The notes under the pieces are model-generated. The model was given only the letters and a program-made list of their open reading frames with translations, did no database searches and was not told the DNA's origin. From positions 4,920,019 to 4,984,018 of the forward strand of contig NW_004450397.1 of NCBI RefSeq assembly GCF_000321225.1: 64,000 nt of DNA, given 5' to 3'. Shown here one piece after another: positions 45,735 to 57,046 of the stretch. This DNA comes from Odobenus rosmarus divergens. Its lineage: Eukaryota > Chordata > Mammalia > Carnivora > Odobenidae. Position 1 is the stretch's first letter; every line of letters begins with the position of its first letter. The translations under genes were made by a program, and so were the position numbers.

Positions 45735-46645
45735 ACGTATTAGGGCTCTCCAGAGAAGCAGAACCTATAGGAGACTATATGTATATGTAAAATATATGAT
45801 TATATATGTTTACTTATTATTTATATATTATATATATATTATATATAATTCACATAAAATTATAAATGTATAATATATACTTATATATAANNNNNNNNNN
45901 NNNNNNNNNNNNNNNNNNNNNNNNNNNNNNNNNNNNNNNNNNNNNNNNNNNNNNNNNNNNNNNNNNNNNNNNNNNNNNNNNNNNNNNNNNNNNNNNNNNN
46001 NNNNNNNNNNNNNNNNNNNNNNNNNNNNNNNNNNNNNNNNNNNNNNNNNNNNNNNNNNNNNNNNNNNNNNNNNNNNNNNNNNNNNNNNNNNNNNNNNNNN
46101 NNNNNNNNNNNNNNNNNNNNNNNNNNNNNNNNNNNNNNNTATATATATATATATATATATAAATAAAATCTCCAGTTGGTTCTGTTTCTCTGGAGAACGC
46201 TAATACTATATATACATAGAAATTTATTGTAAGGAACTGACCCATGTGATAATGGAGGCTAAGAAGTCCCAAGATCTGCCATAGGCAAGCTGGAGACCCA
46301 AGAGAGCCAATGGTTTAGTTCCAGTCCAACTTGAAGGCCTGAGAATCAGTAGAGCTTAGTGAAAGCTGGCAGTTTCAAGACCCAAGAAGAGGCAACGTTT
46401 CAGTACCATTGTGAAGCTGGAAAAGACCACTGACCCAGCTAAAGAAGGCAGGAGTTCCCTCTCACTCAGCCTTTCTTTTCTATTCGGGTCTTCAATTGGT
46501 TGGGTGACACTCACCTACCCATCAATTCAAATGTTCATGACATCTAGAAACATCTTCACAGACACATCCAGAAAGATGTGGCCAGATATCTGGGCACCCA
46601 CCCAGTGGCCCAATCAAGTCGATGCATAAAATTAACCATCACAGC
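45735..46645 (-). mobile_element. LTR-like old repeat interrupted by gap and inversion
   Basis: GTATTAGGGCTCTCCAGAGAAGCAGAACC at the left, then TA-rich DNA, then GAAATTTATTGTAAGGAACTGACCC, GATAATGGAGGCTAAGAAGTCCCAAGATCTGCC, CGGGTCTTCAATTGGTTGGGTGACACTCACC, GATATCTGGGCACCCA and AAAATTAACCATCACAGC at the right follow a common old LTR-like element in reverse. The first block is repeated in inverted orientation at about 46167-46206, after the gap. I am sure of the family resemblance but not of its name. Confidence 0.55.
45891..46139. other. Assembly gap (249 N)
   Basis: The run of N lies in an AT-only region between two arms of an inverted repeat. Its true length is unknown. Predicted frames across it have no meaning. 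Confidence 0.99.
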
Positions 46646-47939
46646 AACACGTACATACTGAATCAGATCCATGTGGACTCCAGGTGACCATTCTCAAGAA
46701 CATATAATTATCTTAATCAGGATCAAAGGTCAAAAACATAATTTCCTCAGTTAACTTAGCCTGGAATCTCTGGGAACTGAGTGTGAGACAAGGACTTGAT
46801 TATCGGTGGTTTCTTTGGGAGTATTATTCCAGGAAACAGGAGAATGGGACATTCTGAAGAACCTTGTACAATGTATCTTGGAAGGATCAATTTAGAGGAC
46901 CAAGTGGAGAAGAATGTAGCTATCACCTCCCATTCCTCTTTGGTTAAAGGTGGCCCGGCATGAAATAACTTTCCTGCACTTCCAGTGTGTATATGCTCCA
47001 TGGCGATGCAGGTTTCACCATCATCCCACTACACAGTGCCAAAGTAGGATGTGAGAGATATGAAGCACAGGGCTGAGGCAATTGTACCTGTACAAAACCT
47101 TTCAAAACCTTCATGTTGCTGATTGGTACAGCAATGGCTGGAGAAAGAGGCAAAGTAGAGGATTTTGGAACTGTGTGTCAAAGTGCCCAGTGTACCTGGG
47201 GACACTGCGATAGACATGTGCCATTTTGCATGGCCTCCTTTCTATTTTTGGTACGAATGTCATACGGCCAAGCCTATCTCTTGCTATAGAAGCTGAAAAT
47301 GCCAACACCCTACTAACTACATAGGTTGGGAAAGCAAGTGATAATATCTGGGCCCACAGTCTACCAATCAGAAGGAGGACCTACCCCACGTCTAGAGTGG
47401 GGAAGACAGTGATGTGAAAAAGAAAAGATGCCAAGATACCATTGTGGTATCAGAAATACAACCAGGTCTCAGGTAGAACAGGGAAGAGAATCAGTCCTTT
47501 CCCCTGGCTGTCCTTCCAATTGCTTCATTTTCTGTTGTTTCTTGATAATCTTCCTCTGCTAGTTCATCTCACAGGAGGCCCTCTGCCCCATGTTACAGGA
47601 CTGCCTGGCTTAGGTCCTTAGCCCAGTACTACCTTCCTTCTGTGGCTCCTAGCATGGATTCCTGATACAAAGGTTCTTATTGGTCCACCTATTATATAAC
47701 TTTGATTCAGGCCACCCAGTGGAAACTGGGTGAACTGGAAAGAAGTCTCTTTCCAGTCCGTGGATGGACTACCCTTGAGTCAGGGATCCATTCTGGTCTA
47801 GTCAGATATATTTGAAAATGGGGTCAGAAGGCATAAGACACAGGCACCTAGAGAATCGAGACTAAGAGTGAAGAATCTCCCAGAAGAGAGGCACAGAGAT
47901 AAGTGGAATATTCAGGCAAAGTATTTGTGGCTGGATATT
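46646..47939. other. Anonymous sequence
   Basis: Overlapping minus frames of 60-80 codons occur at 46756-47308 but none shows a domain I know and they change frame repeatedly. A decayed repeat or pseudogene is possible; I cannot identify one. Confidence 0.35.
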
Positions 47940-48062
47940 GTGGTCTGGACTGGGAATCAAGAGACCTGAGTTCAAGGTCTGCTTTTGTCACATGCCTCTG
48001 TTATCCCAGGGAAATGAGATAACTTTCCCAATCTTCAAATTCTACATAAAAGAATAAGGGAC
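47940..48062 (+). mobile_element. MIR fragment
   Basis: GGTCTGGACTGGGAATCAAGAGACCTGAGTTCAAGGTCTGCTTTTGTCACATGC matches the MIR front, and GGGAAATGAGATAACTTTCCC the region after it. Confidence 0.6.
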
Positions 48063-49419
48063 ATGGATCAGCAGATCGCTACACTCCTTCCACTTCTAGG
48101 ACCTGCAGGACCCACCCAAAACCAAAATCATCCTCATACAGTGGAGGCAGAGTTGTGTTGGGCTCTTTTAGGGATGAAGGGCTATCAGGAGCCTGATACA
48201 GTGCCAGACACATCTTTCCCCCTGGAGAGCTCCTCATCCACTTCTGCATAACTCAAAAGACCTCACTCTTTTCTCTTTTCTTCCTTCTTAGAGGCATAAA
48301 CAAGATGCAGATAGCCTCTGTTATCAGGAATGCAGGAATATCTGAATATTCCAGCCTAATCCAGGTGTCCTCAGGTTTTAACTCACTCTGAAGAAAATAT
48401 ATTTATTCTGCTTTTTTTATACAGTTGCTCCCATTTTAGCCATCAGTAAAAAATAAGTTTGTACAAGGGAGGCCTCTTGAGAGAGGTGGGACCCATTGCA
48501 TTGGCAAGAAAACCTGATACTCAGAACAACGAACCAGTTCTTTGCATGTGAGGTGGCTTTGGTAGCTATAGTTTAAGACGGTTCTTTCCTATCTATATAA
48601 GGCAATCTACATGCCCCTTGTCTCTTGAACTTATGTTAGTTTTATTGAAGAAATCACTGTCTTCAGATTGTAGATTTAAATACCCTTCAATTATTGCAAA
48701 CTTAAAATGGACCCTTCTCCATCAGAAGTCTCGATGAGGTTTCAGGACTCAACAAAACATTTCCCACTAGAAATTGTTTCCTTTAAATAATAGCACCATG
48801 GAAGTCATCTTGCTCCACTGTCTGACCCCAATCAAAACAGCACACCTCTCAACTTCTAAAGGTGTGAGTTGACCTGTCTCCTGGGAAAGCTATTCCCTTG
48901 GTCACTTGAGTCTGGCATCTCAGTCATATTACTTCATCAAGCAGAAGATTATAGCTCTGTTTTGCTATTGATTCAGGCCACAGTTTCTTTTTCTGTTCTC
49001 TTGTAAGATGGAAGGACCATTTATTATTCTCTTTACTGAAATGCTCAAGGCTGGAATCACAGTGTGGGCTCTGGCTTCTAAGCCAGGGTTTATGCTCACT
49101 TATGCAGGTATAGGGGTCAGCTTGTTCCTCAGTTACCTCTGCTTTACTTACACGGTTCTTCAAGTTTCTTAGGTACTTCATGATAAGGAACCGGATGAGA
49201 GAAAGCTTCACTTCTAGAAAACCCAAACCTGTACAAAGAGAACTTAGTTTACTGCATCTGCTGTACATTTCAGGTGATGCATACTCCCTCTTGTTAATAT
49301 TGCCAGGAAAGCCAGCTGGCCCCACAATGGTCTGCAGAGACAATGGCCACTTCCTTCGGGGATCCCTTGCTTGCTGAATTCCTGCCTCCAGGGACCTTCT
49401 GGGAAAAGGTGACCACAAG
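48063..49419. other. Anonymous sequence
   Basis: The minus frame 48924-49436 (170 codons) is the longest non-repeat frame nearby. It begins at the edge of the SINE, and I see no domain, signal peptide or splice context, so it is not called as a gene. Confidence 0.4.
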
Positions 49420-49430
49420 TCATAGGGATC

Positions 49431-49648
49431 AGGCACCTGGGTGGTTCAGTCATTAAGCGTCTGCCTTTGGCTCAGGTCATGATCCTGGAGTCCCAGGATC
49501 GAGCCCCGCATCAGGCTCCCTACTCAGCCCGGTGTCTGCTTCTCCCTCTGACCCTCAACCCACTTGTGCTCACTCTCTCTTTCTCTCTCTCTCTCAAATA
49601 AATAAATAAAAAAAAATCTTTAAAACAACAACAACAACAGAAAAAAAA
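49431..49648 (+). mobile_element. SINEC
   Basis: The element runs from AGGCACCTGGGTGGTTCAG through TTAAGCGTCTGCCTTTGGCTC, GGTCATGATCC, GTGTCTGCTTCTCCCTC and a TC-rich tract to AAATAAATAAATAAAA and an A-rich tail with AAC units. The target-site duplication TCATAGGGATC lies at 49420-49430 and 49649-49659. Confidence 0.95.
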
Positions 49649-49659
49649 TCATAGGGATC

Positions 49660-50589
49660 TCTGTGAATGGTACCACCCACAGAAGGGCTCACATTGTCCC
49701 TGACTTTTCCCCAACTTTTCTACCCTAAGTTTTAAAATAAGAGGAAGAGCTGCCAGGAAATAGGTCTGACAGGCTGTGTGACTAAGCAGAGGCACAGGGA
49801 TTGGCAGTGAGGTGAGAGCAGTCAGCATTGTCTCTGTTTCTGCTCCACCCTATGGTTCTGGCTGAATAGACAGTAATGTCCCTGGCAAAGTAAAGCATAA
49901 GACTTGGGAGATCTTGAAGATCAAGATATAATTCTGAGGTCCATAAAGGGGAAATGACCTTAAAATTTGAATTCACAGCAGATTGTGGCTTACAGTTCAG
50001 GTCTAAGTCAGGTGTGAAGTACTATCAGACCACACTGCCCTCTGTATCATGACACCTGCTCCTGAAGGATAAGGATGGTTAGAGACACAAACCAGCTTTA
50101 GGAAGACTCTTTCTAGCTGTTGACTCTTGACAATAATCAACCTGGACTTTTCCCCCAACATGTGCTATTCAGATGCTTGAAGGTCCGCGATGCTAAGATT
50201 GAGTGTGGGAGCCATTCCTCAGCAATCTCTACCATTCTTCCTACCTTCACCTTGGTCATCTTTTTCCAAGCATTGGACTATTCCAGTGTGGAGGAAAATG
50301 AATCTTGATGGTAGGGGAATTAAAGTTGTGTGGGCAGGGCTGTAGGCCAATTTTGCCTATTTCACACTTGTGCTGACACAGAACATAAGTTTACTCTCCT
50401 TTCCACCTCTCTTCCCTACCTCCCCAATGGTTGCTAGAGCCTATGGAATTGACTTGATGACACCTCTTCTCTTTTTGTTTTCCTCTTGTGATATGGACTC
50501 TATCCCCAAGGAAATCCTTATGTAGACTTTTCTTTTCCAAGGGAGTTTATCAAGTGTAAGTAGGAGCCTTTCATGAAAACATGGTGGGA
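49660..50589. other. Anonymous sequence
   Basis: I recognise no gene or repeat. Confidence 0.4.
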
Positions 50590-50720
50590 TTGGAGGTGAT
50601 CTTAGATAATGTCTAGTCCAACTCTGTATTCTGTTGATAAAGAAACTGAGACCCTGAAATTCTGATATAATTAGCAGAATTTAATGGGTCACTTTGAGCA
50701 CAAAATAAAGTATTTTAGAG
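50590..50720 (-). mobile_element. MIR-like fragment
   Basis: GGAGGTGATCTTAGATAATGTCTAGTCCAACTCTGTATTCTGTTGATAAAGAAACTGAGACCC resembles a MIR-related SINE in reverse. The copy is diverged. Confidence 0.4.
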
Positions 50721-52911
50721 ATAGAGAGGACATTTGTTTATAGCCCAGGCTGAGGAGGTTGGATATTAGGTGAACATATTCATATTTTGATACATCCTAA
50801 AATGTCTCTCTCATTTTGTCTATTACACTTTGTAGTCATTTTTAAAACTTATAAACATATTACAGTAAAAATCAGGTGTAGGTCAATGGATGATGCCAAG
50901 AAAACAAAAAACTAATTTTTAGTGCTCTTTAGTTGGAACACATGATATAGTAATTTTTTTTGATGGACACACAATGTAGGTCAACCTAAGAGTTGTCATA
51001 TGAACCTATTGCTCCCAGCAAATGAGTCAGTTGAGATAGGACCGTTAATATCCTTGGCATGTCAGCATCACTCTGAAAGGAAGGCTCCAGTCCATGGGAC
51101 TGACATTGCTACCACAAAGAAGGTCCTGGAAGCACCTGGTTGGCTTGGTCAAGATTTTCCCAGGTAGTATCTGGGCATCTTCCTAGCTCTGGGTTATTCA
51201 CCCAGCAGTGTTTCACACCTCATTTGGCTCCCCATCTGAGATTAATATACCCCATTCGAAGTAGAAAGTCAGTTTATTATTTTACCTGAAGAAACACATC
51301 AAGCAAGCCAATATTTCTCTCTTGGCATAGCCAGGGAATATTTAATAATAGTTTAGAATGTGGCCAGCTTTTCTTGTAGACAGTTTGGGGAATGGAAAGA
51401 CACCCAAGACATGGTGTGTGGCAAAAAGAGCTGGACATTCAGTAGAGCAGATGAAGAGATTAAAAAGCACAAGAGTTAAGTGATAATTATGGTAACAATC
51501 TTTTGAAGGATGACACAAGGAAATAGAAAATAAAGAAGACATTGCAAAGATCCGTAGGAGTCTAAATGGTTCATGGAGAAGGGGAGGCTTTGACCGAGTC
51601 ATTGAAAATAAGTAGACCATTGATAATCGTAGTTGTAGGGTGTCAGAAGAGTGAGATGTGGAAGGAGAAGTAATTACTCTGCATGTAAGACTCGGATGGG
51701 TGAATATGATGGTCTGATCCTTATTACAGAAGCTGAAAATTTCATCTTCCATCCTTGTAAATCTGGAGCCTTCACCGAAGAGTTGATAGGAAACCTCATC
51801 AGCCTGCAAACATAATCACCAACCACTGTGAGGTCAAAACCAAAAGCCCTTCCCTATGGATAATGTCCCCTATGGGGGAAGCCCAACACTGTGTATAAAC
51901 AGAGCCATCATTCTGGCCTCCTCTTTCTTGGCTTCCTAGCAATTTGGGAACTCACTGGGAAGTTTGGAGTCCTGTGCCTATAGGCTGGCCTGGCAGACAG
52001 GTAAGGAAGGATCCTACCTAGAGTGCAGGGTAGAGTGGGTTAGTTCATCAGGGCACTGGGTGCTTCTCAACAGACTATAATATAAATTAAAGAGACTTCA
52101 AAAAGTCCTCAGCAGGGATGGATGAGGGGAAGGGGTTTAGGCGCAGAGTGTCACTAATCCTTCATCTTTTCCTCTAAGGCAAGGGTCAGCGGCCCAAGTA
52201 AACATGGTGTCCCACAGAGATGGTCCCACAGCCAAATGGCTCTCAGCAGCTTGACTCAAAGTCACCTGGACAGGCCTGACGGAAATGCAAGATGGCCCAG
52301 CCCTTCCCTAATGTGTTTTCCAGAGTTGATCCATCATTCTGCCTAGGGAAGGGGAGAATGAAAAATAGATCAGGTGCCTCAGGACTGTGACCTCTGCTTC
52401 TGTGGAAATGGGAGCAGGTGAAGGAGAGAATGACACAGCTGGGAATTGGCGGGTGCTGGCAGGCGACACGTTTCCAGGTTCAGATGAGAAGGGTGAGGCA
52501 CTGGCATGGCAGTGAGGTGCTGGCACGGACTGTCTCCAGGCAGGGCTCTTTCTGGGCACTGAGCAAGGCCCGTGGCTTTGGGAGCGGCCCCAAGCTGGTG
52601 GTGGTGCCAGCGCTCCATTCACCCTGTGAAATGTATTAATTAGTGAGTGGTTTTGGCCCAGAGAGTGTTGCCGTGGCTTCAGATGAATATAGCAGAAGAG
52701 AGGCCAGTTCGTCTGCAGGCAGCTCTCTGAGAGCTCTCAGCTCTTATGTGCCTGAGAAGAGCTTCCACTGGCGAGGAGGTGAGAGCCCAGCAAAGCTGGA
52801 TGGAGGAAATTCAGAGAGCTGTGCAAATTAGTCCCAGTCCACCAACACTGGGCAGGGAACCCAGAGCCAGGCTGAACAGAATCTGTGCTGCACATGAGTG
52901 AGATTGTCAGG
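50721..52911. other. Anonymous sequence
   Basis: The minus frame 51342-51809 (155 codons) has no domain I know and lies in plain AT-rich sequence. About 52380-52620 is relatively GC-rich with overlapping frames on both strands. No gene is called. Confidence 0.4.
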
Positions 52912-52950
52912 AACCAAACCAAACCAAACCAAACCAAACCAAACCAAACC
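52912..52950. repeat. (AAACC)n pentanucleotide array
   Basis: About seven AAACC units lie in tandem. The repeat is perfect apart from its ends. On the minus strand it produces a periodic FGLVW-type frame (52737-53003 and 52828-53031), which is a repeat artefact and not a protein. Confidence 0.95.
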
Positions 52951-53012
52951 CAAAAGTCCAGTAAATAGTGCTGCTCTAAGCTTCTGCTGCTCTCTGCCCT
53001 CACTCTCTTTTC

Positions 53013-53208
53013 TTTTTCTTTTTTCTTTCAAAGATTTTATTTATTTATTTGAGAGAGTAAACGAGAGAGCATGAGTGGGGGGAGGGGCAGAGGGAAAAGC
53101 AGACTCCCTGCTGAGCAGGCAGCCCAACAAGAAGCTCAATCCCAGGACCCTAAGATGATGACCTGAGCTGAAGGCAGACACTTAACTGACTGAGCCACCC
53201 AGGCACCC
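53013..53208 (-). mobile_element. SINEC
   Basis: The reversed element runs from a T/C-rich tail and CAAAGATTTTATTTATTTATTTG, through GAGAGAGTAAACGAGAG, GCAGACTCCCTGCTGAGCAGG and CAATCCCAGGACCC to GAGCCACCCAGGCACCCC. The target-site duplication CCTCACTCTCTTTTC (52998-53012) and CCTCATTCTATTTTC (53209-53223) has two mismatches, so the copy is somewhat older. Confidence 0.93.
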
Positions 53209-53223
53209 CCTCATTCTATTTTC

Positions 53224-53869
53224 AAGGATGGCTACAGAAAACCTTTTGGTCTGGTTTAGCTATGGCATGTTTGATCTAGAAGACAGCTGTGAGACCTTCC
53301 TGTTTCACTTCAATTGTCAGAGGGCAGGCTGAGGTCCCACAAGGTGAATGGACTTTTCCCAGGCCCTGAGGCTGGCTAAGAGCAGAGCTGGGAGGGTGGG
53401 GGTGGGGTTGCAAACAAGGCTGTTTCTTCCCAACCCGGGATTCTTTCTTCTACCTCATATCTGATGCCATCAATATTTTCAAATCTACCTGCCCAACTGT
53501 GCTAACACAGTGGTCTCCAGGATAAGTAGGCTAGGGTCTCAAAAAACGCACTGGCTCAGTCCTGGTCTGAGCATGTTGCCAAATATCACTGCTGGGGGAA
53601 TCTCCTACCCCTCCAGCCCCACTCTTTGGGTTCCTCCTGGGTCTTGCCATTTCTCAAAACACTCTTTTTCTCCACTCCCCTCCCCGCCCCGCCAGGCCCC
53701 GAAGGGATAACTGCCCTAGCATTCATGCCTATCTAAATCAGTGCATTTCAAGTACGTAAGTCCTACTGATAACTCTGTTAGAATCTTTATGAGTAGAGAG
53801 TAAAGGTTGAGAGAAAGGCAGGGAATGCAGTGATAGGAAGGAAAAAAGGGGTGGAGAAAAACAAAGAAT
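53224..53869. other. Anonymous sequence
   Basis: I recognise no gene or repeat. Confidence 0.4.
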
Positions 53870-53960
53870 GCAAGGCAATGAATATTAATTGAACGCTTAA
53901 TATATTGCAGGCTTATCATAGAGTTATTTCATTTAATCCTCGAAGTAGTCCTGTTTTTGT
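53870..53960 (-). mobile_element. MIR fragment
   Basis: TATTAATTGAACGCTTAATATATTGCAGGCTTATC and ATTTCATTTAATCCTCGAAGTAGTCCTG are the reversed MIR 3' half. Confidence 0.55.
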
Positions 53961-55335
53961 CCATGTGTTTCCAGTTGCAGTTGTGTAGTGACAGAAAAGC
54001 TCACAACCAGAAAGCAGCAGTGGGGTTTACAACCAGAAGTGATGGCTCTAAGGGCTTGGTGCTTTCCATTCTGACAAGAAGGGGAAAGAGGAAGAAGAAG
54101 GACCTTTTGGGGTCAGGAACAGGGCTGTGGAAGAGACAAGAGGGGCTCTGGGGCACTCCAGACTCTGATGCTGACCTCTGGGTCATTCCTTGGTGTGGCA
54201 TAAGAACATCTTCTCAAGTCCTCTAGGAGCCCTCCTCTGCTCTGTGCACAGGGTTCTGTAGAGACCTACAGAGCTGATAGTACCAGAAGTCTATCATATG
54301 GTGGCCTGGGTTAAAGAAATAAGCTCTTAGAAAATAAAGCAGGGCTGCATGCCACAGAGAGCCTGGGAAAAAGAATGAGGTCAACTTAGGGAAGGTTGCT
54401 GGGAGGGGCCCCCTGGGAAGGTAACATTTGACCTGAGACCTGAGTCATCAGCGTTACTGGGCATGTTATGATGCACGAAGAGAATTTCCTCAGAAATGGA
54501 ACAGCAGTGTGGTCTGACCCTATTTTTGGTCTATTTGACCCATGGTGGCTGGTAAACATGGGCAGTGGCTCACTAGGGTGGGGGGTTGAGATGGGTCTTC
54601 CATGGGTATGGGCCACAGGGGAGCATGGTTGGTTGAGAACTGAAAATCCATAATTAATTCCAACACTGTCAGTCCATAATTAATTCCAACACAGCCCATG
54701 GAAGAGGGGAGCATGTGCCACCTGCCTCCAGGGGCCAGCCCAGGGAGCAGGAGCTGATACTTTGGGACTGCTCAGAAACTTCTGAAAGGGCAAATGATTT
54801 AGGAATCTCTGGCTCCTTTTTCTTCTGAAAGGGAAGATTTACTCAAGGCTGGGGAGCCCTAAGGACCCTTGGGAATTACCCCAACAGTCTGATCAGCGTC
54901 TAGAGGAAGACAATCTGTAGAACTGATCAGGTTCCTTGGGCCTATGGCTGAGGCTCACCTTCCTGTGCTTCCTTCTTGGAGTAATTGTTGTGAGAAGAAT
55001 TTCCCACTCATGGAAGGAAGTCTATTTTCTCTTTTCAGATGTCAGTGTAACCAACGTGTGTTTAAAGGTCAGTTGCATCAATTCTCTTAAATGGCAGTTA
55101 AGCAATTGTCTGCACAAACCAGAGGCATCCGGAGCCCAGGCTTCACTCAAACCTTGGGACCTGGGAGAGGCTGGGAAAAGAAGAACAAGGAGGGGTGTGT
55201 GTGGGGGGGTGCTGTGGCTTCAGGAAACTGAGTAGAACACCCTGAACTGTAAAAGCAGCTGCATCAGCAGACAGAGGGGGTCATCCACTAAAGCCCAGTG
55301 AGACGGGGAAGAATAGCAGACTCTGCCCACCACCT
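53961..55335. other. Anonymous sequence with a tandem duplication
   Basis: A tandem duplication lies at 54647-54692. Part of 54400-54460 (GTAACATTTGACCTGAGACCTGAG) recalls the unclassified repeat at 6.9 kb. I recognise no gene. Confidence 0.4.
54647..54692. repeat. Two-copy tandem duplication, period 26
   Basis: TCCATAATTAATTCCAACAC occurs at 54647-54666 and again at 54673-54692, with six bases between. The two 20-base copies are identical, so the duplication is recent or the tract is homogenised. Confidence 0.9.
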
Positions 55336-55515
55336 ACAGCCAACCTTCCCCCTCCCTCCTTCTCTTTCTCCCTTCCCCCCCACCCCTGGCCCTGAGATCT
55401 TTCTCTTTTCCATCTGCTGGCTCTCTCACTCTCCCCCCTTCTCCTTCTATTTCTCTTCCTTTTCTGTCTCCTTCACCTTTCTCTGGTCTTCCCTCTCCCC
55501 CATCCCTGCCATTCT
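55336..55515. repeat. Pyrimidine-rich tract
   Basis: About 180 bases are strongly enriched in C and T with few purines. Such tracts can adopt triplex structures in principle. The plus frame 55298-55570 runs through it and is low-complexity. Confidence 0.7.
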
Positions 55516-55559
55516 ACCACATCCTCCCACATTATTCTTGGAAGAGTCCTGGGCTAGAG

Positions 55560-55760
55560 GGTCTGACTAACTTGGTTTAAATTTCCACTCCACTGCTTTC
55601 TTAGCACTTGGTCTTGGAAAAAAGTTTCCTGAGCTTCAGTTTTCCTCATCTGAAAATGAAGACAATCATATCTAGCCCAAGGTGCTGAGTTTATTGGGAG
55701 AATTGAAACAGATGAAGCCATGAAACATGGCAACTGGTCCACAGTGGATACTTGATGGAT
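55560..55760 (+). mobile_element. MIR SINE
   Basis: CTGACTAACTTGGTTTAAATTTCCACTCCACTGC, CTTGGTCTTGGAAAAAAGTTTCCTGAGCTTCAG, TTTCCTCATCTGAAAATGAAGACAATCATATCTAGC and AACTGGTCCACAGTGGATACTTG are in MIR order. Confidence 0.7.
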
Positions 55761-55834
55761 GGTGGCTCCTCTCCTAATAAGGCACAGGGGTGTTAGCACA
55801 GCACTTGGCAGCCAGCAAGCATTCAACACAGCTT

Positions 55835-55930
55835 CACAAAATTTCCATGGGGACAGGGTTGCTAGGAATACTGTCTCCATTATGTAGCTAAGGAAACTGA
55901 GGCGCAAAGAAATTAAGTACCTTGGACAGG
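55835..55930 (-). mobile_element. MIR fragment
   Basis: CTCCATTATGTAGCTAAGGAAACTGAGGCGCAAAGAAATTAAGTACCTTGG is a reversed MIR core, upstream of the L1 insertion. Confidence 0.55.
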
Positions 55931-56009
55931 TACATTTATTTATTTTTTTTAAATTGTATATTTTATGTATTTATTTTGGATAGGTACTTTTAAAACGCCT
56001 ATTTTTAAA

Positions 56010-57041
56010 ATTTTTTTTAGAGGAACCTCCATGCTGTTTTCCAAACTGGCTGTACCAACTTGCATTCCCACCAACAGTAAGAGGGTTCCCCTTTCTCCAC
56101 AACCTCTCCAACATTTGTTGTTTCTTGCCTTGTCAGTTTTTGCCATTCTAACTGCTGTAAGGTGGTATCTCAATGTGGTTTTGATTTGAATTTCCCTGAT
56201 AGCTAATGATGATGGACATTTTTTCATGTGTCTGTTAGACATTTGTATGTCTTCTTTGGAGACGTGTCTGTTCATGTCTTCTGCCCATTTTTTGACTTGA
56301 TTATTTGTTTTTTGGGTGTTGAGTTTGAGAAGTTCTTTATAGATCTTGGATACCAGCCCTTTGTCTATAGTGTCATTTGCAAATATCTTCTCCCATTCCG
56401 TGGAATGCCTCTTTGTTTTGTTGACTGTTTCCTTTGCTGTGCAGAAGCTTTTTATCTTGATGAAGTCCCAAAAGTTCATTTTTGCTTTTGTTTCACTTGC
56501 CTTTGGAGATGTATCTTGAAAGAAGTTGCTGTGGCTGATGTCAAAGAGGTTACTGCCTATGTTCTCCTCTAGGATTTTGATGGATTCCTGTCTCACATTG
56601 AGGTCTTTCATCCATTTTGAGTTTATGTTTGTGTATGGTGTTAGAGAATGGTTGAGTTTCATTCTTCTGTCCAATTTTCCCAGCACCTTTATTGAAGAAA
56701 TTGTCTTTTTTCCATTGCGTATTTATTCCTGCTTTGTTGAAGATTAGTTGACCATAGAGTTGAGGGTCCATATCTGAGCTCTCTATTCTGTTCCTTTGGT
56801 CTATATGTCTGATTTTGTGCCAGTACCATGCTGTCTTGGTGATCACTGCTTTGTAATATAGCTTGAAATCAGGCAACGTGATGGTCCCAGCTTTGTTTTT
56901 CTTTTTCAACATTTCCTTGGCGATTCGGGGTCTTTTATGATTCCATAAAAATTTTATTATTGTTTGTTCCAACACTTTGAAAAATGTCATTGGAATTTTG
57001 ATCGGGATGATGTTGAAGGTATAGATTGCTCTGGGCAGCAT
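56010..57041 (-). pseudogene. L1 ORF2 C-terminal fragment, frameshifted
   Basis: Translation on the minus strand from 57041 starts [15 protein letters not shown] and continues through [11 protein letters not shown], giving the region C-terminal to the L1 reverse transcriptase. A frameshift near 56650-56690 moves the reading to a second frame that starts at 56686 and carries [29 protein letters not shown] and [16 protein letters not shown]. Another shift near 56085 corresponds to two bases missing in the CTTACACTG-type stretch. ORF2 normally supplies endonuclease and reverse transcriptase; this piece lacks both domains and is inactive. The similarity to L1 is plain across about 330 codons. Confidence 0.9.
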
Positions 57042-57046
57042 AGATA
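56010..57046 (-). mobile_element. L1: L1 5' segment of a twin-primed insertion (inverted)
   Basis: Read on the minus strand this is L1 ORF2 from the region after the reverse transcriptase to near the ORF2 end. It is inverted relative to the 3' end that follows at 57047, and both parts lie between one pair of target-site duplications: CGCCTATTTTTAAA at 55996-56009 and AGCCTACTTTTTAAA at 57627-57641. A short stretch of the L1 between the two parts is missing at the junction. This is the hallmark of a 5' inversion by twin priming. Confidence 0.9.

Noticed and set aside
45850..46272. Frames crossing the N run
   Set aside because: They consist mostly of unknown bases and TA repeats.
46756..47308. 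Possible retroviral or processed pseudogene on the minus strand
   Set aside because: Several short overlapping frames occur, but none gives a motif I can name, so no identity is claimed.
48924..49436. 170-codon minus-strand open frame
   Set aside because: It has no recognisable domain, starts at the border of a SINE, and has no supporting splice or promoter context. A frame of this length is expected by chance in 64 kb examined on both strands.
51342..51809. 155-codon minus-strand open frame
   Set aside because: The composition is unremarkable, no motif is known to me, and nothing around it looks like a gene.
52737..53031. Periodic FGLVW-type peptide on the minus strand
   Set aside because: It is the direct translation of the AAACC array and not a repeat protein.
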